A stretch of DNA of 21,951 bases from IMG/VR virus record IMGVR_UViG_3300033994_001890, positions 1-21,951 of that record. One strand, written 5' to 3'. The translations under genes and the position numbers were made by a program. Source of the stretch: a virus. This document shows, one piece after another, positions 5,929-13,084 of this stretch. Position 1 is the stretch's first letter. Each line of letters starts with the position of its first letter. Under the pieces are notes generated by a model, which was given only the letters and a program-made list of their open reading frames with translations, made no database searches and was not told the DNA's origin.

Positions 5929-6125
5929 TGGCAATCCAAACAGTGAACGGAGGCTGTATTCACATCGAAATTGATGCTGAAGACGGCCTCACCCACGCCA
6001 CATTCGTCTTCAAATCACCCCAAAATCCAGAAATCTTGGGCGGTTTCGTAGCAATGCTTGCCCAAGGCATTGAAGTGCTGGTGCCAATCTCCGATCCTGA
6101 CGACGAGGAAGACGACGATGATTGA
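5928..6125 (+). CDS. Small acidic protein, 65 aa
   Basis: A 65-residue protein that starts on the last base of the previous stop codon (TAATG) and ends with a run of acidic residues (SDPDDEEDDDD). The body looks like a small alpha/beta unit (CIHIEIDAEDGLTHATFVFKS). Strong negative charge contrasts with the three very basic small proteins around it, so it may pair with one of them or mimic nucleic acid; that is inference. Its end overlaps the next gene by eight bases. Confidence 0.65.
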   Translation: MAIQTVNGGCIHIEIDAEDGLTHATFVFKSPQNPEILGGFVAMLAQGIEVLVPISDPDDEEDDDD

Positions 6126-6390
6126 GTATCGCGGCGAAAAGTTTTCGGGCTACAACAAACCCAAGCGCACCCCAAACCACCCCAATAAATCACACGTCGT
6201 TTTAGCAAAAGAAGGCGATAAGGTAAAACTTATCCGCTTCGGCCAACAAGGAGTTTCTGGTTCACCCAAACGCGAAGGTGAATCAACCGCAAATAAAGCC
6301 CGCCGCGAAGCCTTCAAAGCACGCCACGCAGATAACATCGCCAAAGGAAAAATGTCCGCCGCCCACTGGGCAAACAAAACCAAGTGGTGA
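6118..6390 (+). CDS. Small basic phage protein, 90 aa
   Basis: A 90-residue basic protein. The ATG at 6118 overlaps the previous gene by eight bases; the open frame extends further upstream, but only within that gene. Segments VVLAKEGDKVKLIRFGQQGVSG, ARREAFKARHADNIAKGKMSAAHWANKTKW look like a small conserved phage family with a KARHxxNIAKGKMSxxxWAxKxKW ending that I recall from several tailed phages without assigned function. It is the last of the five coupled small genes before the portal and may be a virion-associated or DNA-binding protein. Confidence 0.75.
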   Translation: MIEYRGEKFSGYNKPKRTPNHPNKSHVVLAKEGDKVKLIRFGQQGVSGSPKREGESTANKARREAFKARHADNIAKGKMSAAHWANKTKW

Positions 6391-6427
6391 CTCTCTGCCA
6401 AAATGAGTACAAAGTAGGAGCCTAGCC

Positions 6428-7867
6428 GTGGTCTACAGCGCCAACATCCCGCCAACTGGAGCTGTAGTCAGCGAATCCCCGTTCGTCCGCAGCTTGGACG
6501 TAATCGCAATGATGCCCGACTGGAGCGTCATGGCAGCCGTCACTCGTGGCACCAACTACATCCGCGACCTGAGCGAAACATATCTTCCGCAAGAACCCCG
6601 CGAAGACGACGACGCCTACCAAACCCGCGTCGACCGCAGCGTCCTCAGCCCCTACACCAGCCGTTTAATCGAAACTGCCGCTGGCGCCATCCTCCGCAAA
6701 CCGATCCACATCGAAGGCGACCCCTACTGGCTGGAACTCGCCCAAAACATTGACGGCCTGGGCTCAAACATCAACGAATACGCCCGCCGCGCACTGGTAA
6801 GCAGCCTCACCTACGGCCACAGCGCAATTTTGGTGGACTACCCAGCAGCGACTGAAGCCCGCAATTTGGCCGAAGAACGCGCCATGGGCCGTCGCCCCTA
6901 CTTTGTCCACGTTGACGCCCCCCAGATCTGGGGCTGGCGCAAAGAACCCGGCACCAACCGCTTGTTGCAGGTCCGCATCCACGACTACGACGTCCGCCCG
7001 CTGAACGAATTTGGCGAAGAACAAGTCGAGGAAATGCGCGTCATCTACCCCGGACGCTACGACCTCTACACACTGGGCCAAGAAGTCGTCGAGTTCACGG
7101 CAACTGGCGGCTACAGCCTCGACGAAATCCCCCTAGTCCCGATCTATAGCAACCGCCGTGGTCTGTTGATATCCCAACCTCCGCTGCTGGATATTGCCAA
7201 CCTGAACATCACGCATTACCAACGCCAAGCGGACCTGATCCACGCGCTCCACATAGCCGCTATGCCCACCCTCGTCCTAGAGGGCTGGGACGACACAACT
7301 GGTTCCGCAACGATGGGCGTGAACTACGCCATCGCCATGCAACCGGGCAACAAGGCGTATTACGTACAGGCTGACGCCACCAGCTTCGACGCCCAAATGC
7401 AAGAACTCCAGTCACTGGAGGGTCAAATGTCCACGCTTGGCGTCACTAAGCTTTTCGGCCAAAAGTTCGTTGCCGAGTCTGCCGAGGCCAAGCGCATCGA
7501 CCAAGCCCAAAGCAATAGCGTCCTCTCGATCATCAGCCAAGAACTGGAAAGCGCCCTCAACCAAGCCTTCAGTTTCGCCGCCCAGTACGTGGGCATGGAA
7601 CCTCCTGAAATCACCATCGACCGCGACTTCGACTACTACCGCCTGATCGGCCAAGACGTCTCCGTCCTGGCCCAACTAAACCAGATGGGCAAGATCAGCG
7701 ACGCCATGCTGCTGGAAATCCTCCGTCGCGGCGAAGTCCTGCCCGACAACATCAACATCGAAGACGAACTGGAAGCCTCCACCACAAACGCACTGGCACT
7801 GCCAGAAGCCGCAGAGAACACCGGCGACGAGGACATGGAACAGCGCGAAGAGGAACTCGATTCTTAA
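6428..7867 (+). CDS. Portal protein (DUF4055-like)
   Basis: A 479-residue protein, start GTG, with TAGGAG eleven bases upstream. The region with YIRDLSETYLPQEPRE, then YTSRLIETAAGAILRKPIHIEG and the LVSSLTYGHSAILVDYP segment, matches DUF4055-type portal proteins. The C-terminal part holds the helical crown/stem region (GQKFVAESAEAKRIDQAQSNS, typical EAKRID segment). It ends in a Glu/Asp-rich tail (EDMEQREEELDS). The portal forms the dodecameric DNA channel at one capsid vertex, docks the terminase during packaging and later the neck. Terminase upstream and scaffold/capsid downstream support the call. Confidence 0.9.
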   Translation: MVYSANIPPTGAVVSESPFVRSLDVIAMMPDWSVMAAVTRGTNYIRDLSETYLPQEPREDDDAYQTRVDRSVLSPYTSRLIETAAGAILRKPIHIEGDPYWLELAQNIDGLGSNINEYARRALVSSLTYGHSAILVDYPAATEARNLAEERAMGRRPYFVHVDAPQIWGWRKEPGTNRLLQVRIHDYDVRPLNEFGEEQVEEMRVIYPGRYDLYTLGQEVVEFTATGGYSLDEIPLVPIYSNRRGLLISQPPLLDIANLNITHYQRQADLIHALHIAAMPTLVLEGWDDTTGSATMGVNYAIAMQPGNKAYYVQADATSFDAQMQELQSLEGQMSTLGVTKLFGQKFVAESAEAKRIDQAQSNSVLSIISQELESALNQAFSFAAQYVGMEPPEITIDRDFDYYRLIGQDVSVLAQLNQMGKISDAMLLEILRRGEVLPDNINIEDELEASTTNALALPEAAENTGDEDMEQREEELDS

Positions 7868-7871
7868 CTGC

Positions 7872-7877
7872 TAACCT
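7872..7877 (+). promoter_or_regulatory. TAACCT -10-like box upstream of scaffold gene
   Basis: CTAACCT lies five bases after the portal stop codon and ends 25 bases before the GTG at 7903. It could give scaffold and capsid extra transcription beyond portal readthrough. Confidence 0.35.
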
Positions 7878-7902
7878 ATAAGTGTCCAAGTAACACATAA
7901 CT

Positions 7903-8613
7903 GTGCCTGAAGAACAGCAAGCACCAGTAACTCCTGTGGAGGCTGTTGCCCCTCAGCCTGTGGCTGAAAGCTTTGATCTGGCCGCCCAACTCGAAGCACT
8001 TCGTGCGAAAAACCAAGAGTTGATTGCCGAGCGCCGCAAGGACCGCGAAAACCGCGAAAACCTCCAAAAACAACTTGATGAACTGCGCGTAGCGCAGGAA
8101 TCCGCCAAAACCGCCAAGTTGGCCGAATCCGGCGAATTCAAAACTCTCTGGGAAGAGGCCCAACAAACAGTTGCTGACCTCAAACAACAACTAGCGGCAA
8201 AAGAATCGGAAGTCGAACAAATCCGTCACGGGTTTACACAAGAGCAAGTGAAATCTGCCGCGATTGCACAACTCTCCCAGGCTGGTGCACTGGCACCCGA
8301 TCAGCTGTATCGTTTACTTCAGGAGAACCTACGCGCTAAAGAAGGTCAGCCTGTGGCTGTCGTCGGCGGCGTGGAAGTTCCAGTTGGTGAGTACATCGCC
8401 AATTTAAAAAACCCCGGCAGCGGTTATGAGCATCATTTTGCCGCCACGAACCGCGCCGGCATGGGTGTCACGGGTAGTGCCCGTGCTACTGCCCTCCCCG
8501 GCCAATCCAACCCTTGGACTAAGGAAGGCTGGAACATCACTCAGCAAATGATGATGCTTGCCAGCGACCCCGACAAAGCCAGGTTGTTGAAAGCAGAAGC
8601 CGGTATCAACTAG
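7903..8613 (+). CDS. Capsid scaffolding protein
   Basis: A 236-residue protein, start GTG. Residues about 25-110 form a long charged coiled coil (AAQLEALRAKNQELIAERRKDRENRENLQKQLDELR, and later TVADLKQQLAAKESEVEQIR), preceded by a Pro/Val-rich disordered N-terminus. The middle (KSAAIAQLSQAGALAPDQLYRLLQENL) and C-terminus are helical. Position directly between portal and major capsid protein and this architecture fit a scaffold that organises the procapsid and leaves before DNA entry. No protease motif is seen, so removal rather than self-cleavage is likely, unless a protease lies outside the window. A compact hairpin overlaps its stop codon. Confidence 0.85.
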   Translation: MPEEQQAPVTPVEAVAPQPVAESFDLAAQLEALRAKNQELIAERRKDRENRENLQKQLDELRVAQESAKTAKLAESGEFKTLWEEAQQTVADLKQQLAAKESEVEQIRHGFTQEQVKSAAIAQLSQAGALAPDQLYRLLQENLRAKEGQPVAVVGGVEVPVGEYIANLKNPGSGYEHHFAATNRAGMGVTGSARATALPGQSNPWTKEGWNITQQMMMLASDPDKARLLKAEAGIN

Positions 8614-8625
8614 CCCCTGTGGGGC
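8613..8625 (+). other. GC hairpin 30 nt before the capsid start
   Basis: GCCCC-TGT-GGGGC forms a five-pair stem with a three-base loop that overlaps the scaffold stop codon. No T-run follows, so it is not an intrinsic terminator. A similar hairpin occurs at a similar distance before the tail tube gene. Confidence 0.5.
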
Positions 8626-8655
8626 GACCTCCGCAAACCCATCTAGGAGCCCACA

Positions 8656-9759
8656 ATGGCTGCTTCTCTCGAAAACTATTCCGGCGGAACATTCCTGTCG
8701 GATCTCGTCGCACGCCCCGAGTTTCTCGCTTACACCAGCGAGGGCATCTTCGAGCAATCGAAGTGGATCCAAAGCGGCATTGTGCAGCGCAACGCTGCTC
8801 TTGACGCCCGCAGTGGCGGCACCCGCGTCCGCGTTCCTTTCTTCGACCCCATCAACCCGACCGAAGAGCAAATCCTCTCCTCGGCTGCTTGGGGCACCTC
8901 TGGCGCTGGTTATCTGACTCCTCAGAAGTCGACCGCCGACGAGCAGATCATGACGATCCTGCACCGTGGTTTCGCCTACGCCGCAGACGACCTGAGCAAG
9001 CTCGGCTCTGGCGCTGACCCCTTGGCTCACGTCCGCAACCAGCTGACTGCCGCCATCAACAAGCTGAAGACCTCCACCCTGAAGGCTCAACTGCTGGGTC
9101 TGTTCGGTGGTATCTCCGGCGCTGGCGTTCTCGGCCCCAACCAGGTGGACGCCACCGGCACCACCACCGCAACCGAGGCTAACTACATCTCGGTTGCCAA
9201 CGTCATCAAGACCAAGAACAAGCTGGGTGAGCGCGGCGAGGAGCTGGACTCCATCGCTATGCACTCTGCTGTTGCTTACTACCTGCAACAGGTGGGGATG
9301 CTGACCTTCAGCACCTCTGCTCTTGCAGCAGCCGGCGCCATCACCTGGGGCGGCGGCGGTGTGGGCGTGACCCAACCTGAAGTCGCAACTTTTGCCGGTC
9401 TGAAGGTTGTGATCGACGACCAGCTGACCTACCTGGCCGGTGGCACCGCCACCCACCTGGTGAAGTATCCGGTCTACCTGTTCAAGTCCGGCGTTATTTC
9501 CGAAGGTATCCAGCAGGACCTGCGCCTTGCTGCCGACCGCAACATCCTGTCCATGCAGGATGTGATCGCCGTGGATTACCACTACGGCTACCACGTGACC
9601 GGCACCAAGTGGGCCGCCGCTGGCGACAACCCCACCAACGCTGCCACCACCGGCAACCTGGCCGCCACCGCCAGCTGGAACCTCGTGTACAGCTCCACCA
9701 AGATGGTGCCTGTGGCCCGTCTGTTGGTTAACACTCCCTTCGATTCGACCGTCTACTGA
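8656..9759 (+). CDS. Major capsid protein
   Basis: A 367-residue protein preceded by a good AGGAG site six to seven bases from ATG. It has the pattern of coat proteins: an N-terminal helix with NYSGGTFLSDLVARPEFLAYT, a T-rich beta segment (GGTRVRVPFFDPIN), a long central spine helix (ADPLAHVRNQLTAAINKL) and a C-terminal beta segment (GVTQPEVATFAGLKVVIDDQL). Codon use is strongly C-ending, as in highly expressed genes, and the gene has a dedicated terminator just downstream. An HK97-like fold is inferred from length and context. It assembles the icosahedral shell with the scaffold and portal encoded just upstream. Confidence 0.88.
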   Translation: MAASLENYSGGTFLSDLVARPEFLAYTSEGIFEQSKWIQSGIVQRNAALDARSGGTRVRVPFFDPINPTEEQILSSAAWGTSGAGYLTPQKSTADEQIMTILHRGFAYAADDLSKLGSGADPLAHVRNQLTAAINKLKTSTLKAQLLGLFGGISGAGVLGPNQVDATGTTTATEANYISVANVIKTKNKLGERGEELDSIAMHSAVAYYLQQVGMLTFSTSALAAAGAITWGGGGVGVTQPEVATFAGLKVVIDDQLTYLAGGTATHLVKYPVYLFKSGVISEGIQQDLRLAADRNILSMQDVIAVDYHYGYHVTGTKWAAAGDNPTNAATTGNLAATASWNLVYSSTKMVPVARLLVNTPFDSTVY

Positions 9760-9780
9760 TCCAGTAGCTAAATCGAAATC

Positions 9781-9805
9781 AAAGGGGCCTTGCGGCCCCT
9801 TTTTT
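9781..9805 (+). terminator. Strong terminator after major capsid gene
   Basis: GGGGCC-TTGC-GGCCCC gives a 6-bp all-GC stem followed by six T (extended by A-T pairs). It sits between two convergent genes, and read from the other strand it has a GCAA loop and TTT, so it may work weakly in both directions. Confidence 0.9.
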
Positions 9806-9806
9806 A

Positions 9807-10085
9807 TTACTCCGCACCGAGACGAATTTGCTCTTGCCGCTCAAAGACAGCCGCCGAATCAATCGCCATCTTGTACGACTGCAGGATCAACTGGTTCACC
9901 AGTACATAAGAAACCTGCAGTTGTTCGCAAATTTCGGGAACTGTTGCACCTTTTTCACGCAACGCTTGGACCTCTTTAGCCACATCGGCCCACTTGCGAG
10001 GCTTAGAGAGATCAGCACTCTTCTGTTCAACTGGAGTACCCAGCTCTACGCTGGCCTCAACACTGGAGCTTCTACGGGGGGTCAT
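9807..10085 (-). CDS. Helix-turn-helix DNA-binding protein
   Basis: A 92-residue protein on the minus strand inside the late structural block. Residues about 32-72 (KWADVAKEVQALREKGATVPEICEQLQVSYVLVNQLILQS) form a helix-turn-helix of the resolvase/Sigma-70-region-4-like kind, with TVPEICEQLQVSYVLVNQLI as the helix pair. The N-terminus is Ser/Pro/Arg-rich and flexible. It is convergent with the capsid gene, and its ATG overlaps the ATG of a diverging small gene within one CATG. TATCCT lies 26 bases upstream as a possible -10. It could regulate late genes or be a small DNA-binding packaging factor; the target is unknown. Confidence 0.75.
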   Translation of the reverse strand: MTPRRSSSVEASVELGTPVEQKSADLSKPRKWADVAKEVQALREKGATVPEICEQLQVSYVLVNQLILQSYKMAIDSAAVFERQEQIRLGAE

Positions 10086-10278
10086 GAAACGAGTCCGTCT
10101 CTTCGTACTACAGGATAACTGTCGCAGCTTTATTGACGTTCCTTACGGCCAACACACCGAGGCCCAAGCTGAACTGGAGATGTTTGGAGCCAAGATTTAC
10201 CACTCGATGGTACTGAGCGAACCCGCCAAACAAAGGAAATCGCGCACTGGCGCTAGACTCAAACAAAGGCTGTACTAA
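10084..10278 (+). CDS. Small hypothetical protein, 64 aa
   Basis: A basic 64-residue protein with sequence FVLQDNCRSFIDVPYGQHTEAQAELEMFGAKIYHS followed by a KQRKSRTGARLKQRLY tail. It is not recognised. Its ATG shares two bases with the ATG of the leftward helix-turn-helix gene, and the open frame upstream of it lies within that gene. A GGGGGG run stands three bases before the start, and TACGCT lies 31 bases before. The next gene starts three bases after its stop. Coding status is supported by tight packing and a protein-like sequence, but not proven. Confidence 0.6.
   Translation: MKRVRLFVLQDNCRSFIDVPYGQHTEAQAELEMFGAKIYHSMVLSEPAKQRKSRTGARLKQRLY
10112..10117 (-). promoter_or_regulatory. TATCCT -10-like box of the helix-turn-helix gene
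   Basis: On the minus strand TATCCT ends 26 bases before the ATG at 10085 and lies inside the diverging small coding region. Confidence 0.3.
10254..10259 (+). promoter_or_regulatory. TAGACT -10-like box upstream of head-completion genes
   Basis: GCTAGACT lies within the end of the preceding small gene and ends 22 bases before the GTG at 10282. It would drive the four head-completion genes independently of the capsid terminator. Confidence 0.4.
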
Positions 10279-10281
10279 ACC

Positions 10282-10812
10282 GTGGCTGCTGTCATCGACG
10301 CCACTCTGGGTGGGGCTTCGGCCAACTCGTATGTGACGCTGGCAGACGCTGACGCCTATTTCGAAACCACGCCCGACTCTGGGACGTGGACAGACAAGAC
10401 CAACGACCAGAAAAACCGCGCTCTGATTTCCGCCACGCGCTGGATCGACGCTCTGAGTTTTTACGGCGCCCGCTGCAGCACTACACAAGCCCTGAAGTGG
10501 CCACGTGAGGACTACACCGTCGATGGCATCGACCTCGCCTGCACGCTAATTCCGGTCGGCATCGAAATCGCCACCTACGAACTGGCACGCGCCCTCGCCA
10601 ACGACACCGACGCCATCACCGGCAGCACAGGCACAACGGGCATCTACGACCAAGTTGAGCTGGGCGAACTTAAGGTCAAATACAACAAGACCAGCCAAAC
10701 CAGCGGCGTAATCAACAACGTCTTTGACGTCTACCCCTGGCTCCAGACCTACCTAGGCCCTTACTGCATGGGCGGCGCCGCAAACTACGCCGTCCGCCTA
10801 TTCCGGGGTTGA
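10282..10812 (+). CDS. Head-tail connector / adaptor protein
   Basis: A 176-residue protein, start GTG. The N-terminal segment (ASANSYVTLADADAYFETTPDSGTW, then QKNRALISATRWIDAL with YGARCSTTQALKWPRED) is the pattern of proteins often labelled DnaT-like single-strand binding but encoded in phage head-completion loci, where they act as the first connector ring below the portal. It is followed by a helical stretch (VGIEIATYELARALANDT). Being directly upstream of the head-closure, tail-completion and tail-terminator genes supports the connector reading over a replication role. Confidence 0.8.
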   Translation: MAAVIDATLGGASANSYVTLADADAYFETTPDSGTWTDKTNDQKNRALISATRWIDALSFYGARCSTTQALKWPREDYTVDGIDLACTLIPVGIEIATYELARALANDTDAITGSTGTTGIYDQVELGELKVKYNKTSQTSGVINNVFDVYPWLQTYLGPYCMGGAANYAVRLFRG

Positions 10813-10813
10813 T

Positions 10814-11191
10814 ATGGGCCTGATCGACACCACCTTCGCCCCGATACCAACCTCCGTCCTTGCCGACTGGGGCCAAAACATTACGTACATCAAAACTTCA
10901 ACACCACGCACCTACAACCCAACTACTGGTGCAGTCACTGGTGCTGATGTCACCGTGACAGTTAAAGCCGTCATCACGCGTGTCAGCCCTCGTGAGGCCG
11001 AAGGTTTATACCAAACAACCGACCTAAAGGTCATCATCGGCGCTAGCGAACTAGGCACCTACTACCCCACCGAAGCCGACCGCATCCAGTACCAGCAAGC
11101 TGGAGAAACCCGCGAGGCCAAGATCATCGCCATTACCACCTATCGCGGCGACAACCCGGTTTACCACTCCCTAATCGTGAGGCCCCAGTAA
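10814..11191 (+). CDS. Head closure / stopper protein
   Basis: A 125-residue beta-rich protein that starts one base after the previous stop. Segments ITYIKTSTPRTYNPTTGAVTGADVTVTVKAVITRV and DRIQYQQAGETREAKIIAITTYRGDNPVYHSLIVRPQ fit the small beta-barrel head-tail stopper proteins that plug the connector after packaging. The call depends mainly on length, strand pattern and order (connector, stopper, completion, terminator). Its stop overlaps the next start by one base. Confidence 0.72.
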   Translation: MGLIDTTFAPIPTSVLADWGQNITYIKTSTPRTYNPTTGAVTGADVTVTVKAVITRVSPREAEGLYQTTDLKVIIGASELGTYYPTEADRIQYQQAGETREAKIIAITTYRGDNPVYHSLIVRPQ

Positions 11192-11739
11192 TGGCGCGTA
11201 AAGGAAACTTTTTAAATGAACTGGACCGCTTAGGACAAAATCTGGACCGTCTTGCAGTTGCAGCTTTTAGTCGAGGGCCGGCCCGTGCCGCAGAAGAAAT
11301 CGTCGTAGATCTACAAGAAGCAGGTCCTGTATGGTCGGGTAAGTTTTCAAACTCTTGGCAAATTGAAACCACTGACGGACGCCGCACTGCAGGTGATGGC
11401 GGTCCTGGTGCTCCCCGCCGTGTACCTGCACCACTACTTAGCGGGCGCGGTTTCGCCTTTGATGATGTTAAATACACCATCTCAAATTTCGCATCTTATG
11501 CAGACGAAGCACGCGACTTGGCAGAAGGCATTTTTATCGACCCAGGCACAACCCCGTTAAAGGAATACGAACGTGGCACGCGTGTTAGTGGCTATCGGGG
11601 CGATTTAATAGGAGATGGCGAAGGCCCCAACCGCAGCACAGCCCCACTCGACTGGTACACAACGTATGCCCGTGGTGGTGCTATAGATAGGCGCATACGC
11701 ATCGAAATGGACGAGGAACTAGGACGCATCCGTCTATGA
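11191..11739 (+). CDS. Tail completion / neck protein, HK97 gp10-like
   Basis: A 182-residue protein with an N-terminal amphipathic helix (FLNELDRLGQNLDRLAVAAFSRGPARAAEEIVVDLQEAGPVWSGKFSNSW), the typical arrangement of HK97 gp10-like neck proteins, where VWSGxFxNSW leads into the beta part. A YTISNFASYADEARDLAEG segment follows. It joins the completed head to the tail. Start and stop overlap the neighbours (TAATG and ATGA), so it is co-translated. The length is above the usual 120-160 because of extra sequence after residue 100. Confidence 0.8.
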   Translation: MARKGNFLNELDRLGQNLDRLAVAAFSRGPARAAEEIVVDLQEAGPVWSGKFSNSWQIETTDGRRTAGDGGPGAPRRVPAPLLSGRGFAFDDVKYTISNFASYADEARDLAEGIFIDPGTTPLKEYERGTRVSGYRGDLIGDGEGPNRSTAPLDWYTTYARGGAIDRRIRIEMDEELGRIRL

Positions 11740-12167
11740 ACTACCAAGCAATCCGCGCCGCTGTCGAAAATCCGCTTCTTACAGCGTTCGGCGCACTGGT
11801 ACCACCAGTACCCGTTTATTTCGACAACATCACAGCAGTTCCGCCTAACACCACCACTGAGTACGTTCGCGTCAATGTTACTTTCGGTATTACCAACGAA
11901 CCCACGCTTACCAGCAGCGTTGACAACGCCCGTGGTGCGATTGTTATCCGTATTTTCACAGAAAAAGGACGCGGCCCGGCCCGCAACCAAACCTTGCTGA
12001 CTACAGCAGTAAATGCCTTGGAGACCTTGAACAACGCGGCTAAAACAACAAGCGGCGTATTTTTCCGAGTTGGCGAAATTAACGGGCCTACATTTTCCTC
12101 AACAGAAGAGGCTCCGCATTTCGTGGGGCGAATCGACACTTCTTACGTTGCAACTGTTTTGTCGTAG
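11736..12167 (+). CDS. Tail terminator protein (DUF4128-like)
   Basis: A 143-residue protein, starting in an ATGA overlap. NYQAIRAAVENPLLTAFGAL leads into the strand segment VPVYFDNITAVPPNTTTEYVRVNVTFG. Then come RGAIVIRIFTEKGRGPARN and a C-terminal PHFVGRIDTSYVATV. This matches the small alpha/beta tail-terminator family DUF4128, which caps the tail tube and fixes its length before joining the head. It is the last gene of the head-completion block; the tube gene follows after 76 bases. Confidence 0.82.
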   Translation: MNYQAIRAAVENPLLTAFGALVPPVPVYFDNITAVPPNTTTEYVRVNVTFGITNEPTLTSSVDNARGAIVIRIFTEKGRGPARNQTLLTTAVNALETLNNAAKTTSGVFFRVGEINGPTFSSTEEAPHFVGRIDTSYVATVLS

Positions 12168-12180
12168 GTGATGCTTAACA

Positions 12181-12216
12181 ACAGGCGCTAACCTGTATTA
12201 AGCCGGGCAGTGCCCG
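12181..12216 (+). promoter_or_regulatory. Promoter-like region and hairpin upstream of the tail tube gene
   Basis: TAACCT (12189-12194) sits inside the inverted repeat ACAGG-cgctaa-CCTGT (12181-12196), so a bound protein could cover the -10. Downstream, CGGGC-AGT-GCCCG (12204-12216) forms a compact stem-loop 27 bases before the start, like the one before the capsid gene. The -10 to start distance, about 49 bases, is longer than for the other genes. Confidence 0.4.
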
Positions 12217-12243
12217 CCCAACAACGTTCATTTGGTACGCCCT

Positions 12244-13017
12244 ATGGCCACCACCGTTCTGTCCGGCACGTCCGGCGCCCTCTACTACAAACCCGCTGGT
12301 ACCACCGGCACCTTCGGCGAAACCGGTGTCAACACTGGCACCGACGTAATCACCGTTGCCCCTTACCTGAATTTCAAAGTAGGCGACCCGGTTAAGTTCC
12401 GCGTGGTGAACAGCCAAACCGGCGGCACCGGCAGCGGGACCCTGCCTGCGCCCATCTCTGACGCCACCACCTACTACGTGCTGAGCTACACCGCTGCCAC
12501 TGGTGCACTCACCGTGTCCACTTCTGCCGGCGGCACCATCCTGGCCATTACCGACGACGGCACGGCTGTTGCCCCCAACGAGTTCGAGGTGTATTACGCC
12601 GACTACGCAGTTGTCGGCCAAGTCCGCGACTGGAGCTTCGAAATCAGCCGCGCCGAAATCGACGTCACTACCATCGGCCAAACCCCCGGCCAGTACGTGC
12701 CCTTCCGCAGCTACATCAGTGGTTTCGGTGATGGCACCGGGACCGCAACGGTCTACATGACCAACGAGGACGCCGCCCTGTCCAACCGCATGATCGAGGA
12801 CGTGCTCCAGCGCCAGCAAAACGGCGCCGCCTTTAAGCTTTACACCGACCGCGTGTTTAGCGGCGGCACCCTGAGTGAGAGCCTGAGCCGTTCGATTGCC
12901 TTTGATGCAGTGCTGACCTCGGCCAGCCTGAACATCAACCCCGACGACGCCCAATCGGTAACTGTCAACTTCCGCCCTGCTGGCACCCCGACCTTCGACT
13001 TCAGCACCTCCGCCTGA
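12244..13017 (+). CDS. Major tail tube protein with inserted domain
   Basis: A 257-residue protein. ATG 12244 is chosen; a TTG four codons upstream is also in frame but less likely. The tube core reads TSGALYYKPAG at the N-terminus and resumes at VGQVRDWSFEISRAEIDVTTIG and GDGTGTATVYMTNED, ending in DAQSVTVNFRPAG. Between residues about 30 and 115 a separate beta module is inserted (DVITVAPYLNFKVGDPVKFRV, then DATTYYVLSYTAATGALTVS, GTILAITDDGTA), a phage surface-type domain that would decorate the tube. Strong C-ending codon use and a private terminator fit high expression. A shorter paralogue without the insertion lies at 21569. Confidence 0.85.
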   Translation: MATTVLSGTSGALYYKPAGTTGTFGETGVNTGTDVITVAPYLNFKVGDPVKFRVVNSQTGGTGSGTLPAPISDATTYYVLSYTAATGALTVSTSAGGTILAITDDGTAVAPNEFEVYYADYAVVGQVRDWSFEISRAEIDVTTIGQTPGQYVPFRSYISGFGDGTGTATVYMTNEDAALSNRMIEDVLQRQQNGAAFKLYTDRVFSGGTLSESLSRSIAFDAVLTSASLNINPDDAQSVTVNFRPAGTPTFDFSTSA

Positions 13018-13043
13018 TAGTCTGCTGTCGCAGTCAGTTCAGC

Positions 13044-13070
13044 AAGCCCCGGCCCACAGCCGGGGTTTTT
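13044..13070 (+). terminator. Terminator after tail tube gene
   Basis: CCCCGGC-ccaca-GCCGGGG is a 7-bp stem with a 5-base loop followed by five T, 29 bases after the tube stop codon. Confidence 0.88.
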
Positions 13071-13084
13071 CATTTCTACTCCGC

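Noticed and set aside
8404-9594. 396-codon open frame antisense to scaffold/capsid genes
   Set aside because: It lies opposite the clearly coding capsid gene; the frame is open because of the C-ending codon bias on the plus strand. Its product is low-complexity Val/Gly/His-rich.
12175-12954. 259-codon open frame antisense to the tail tube gene
   Set aside because: Same bias effect opposite a well-supported tube gene; the product is a Gly/Val/Ala-rich string with no domain pattern.
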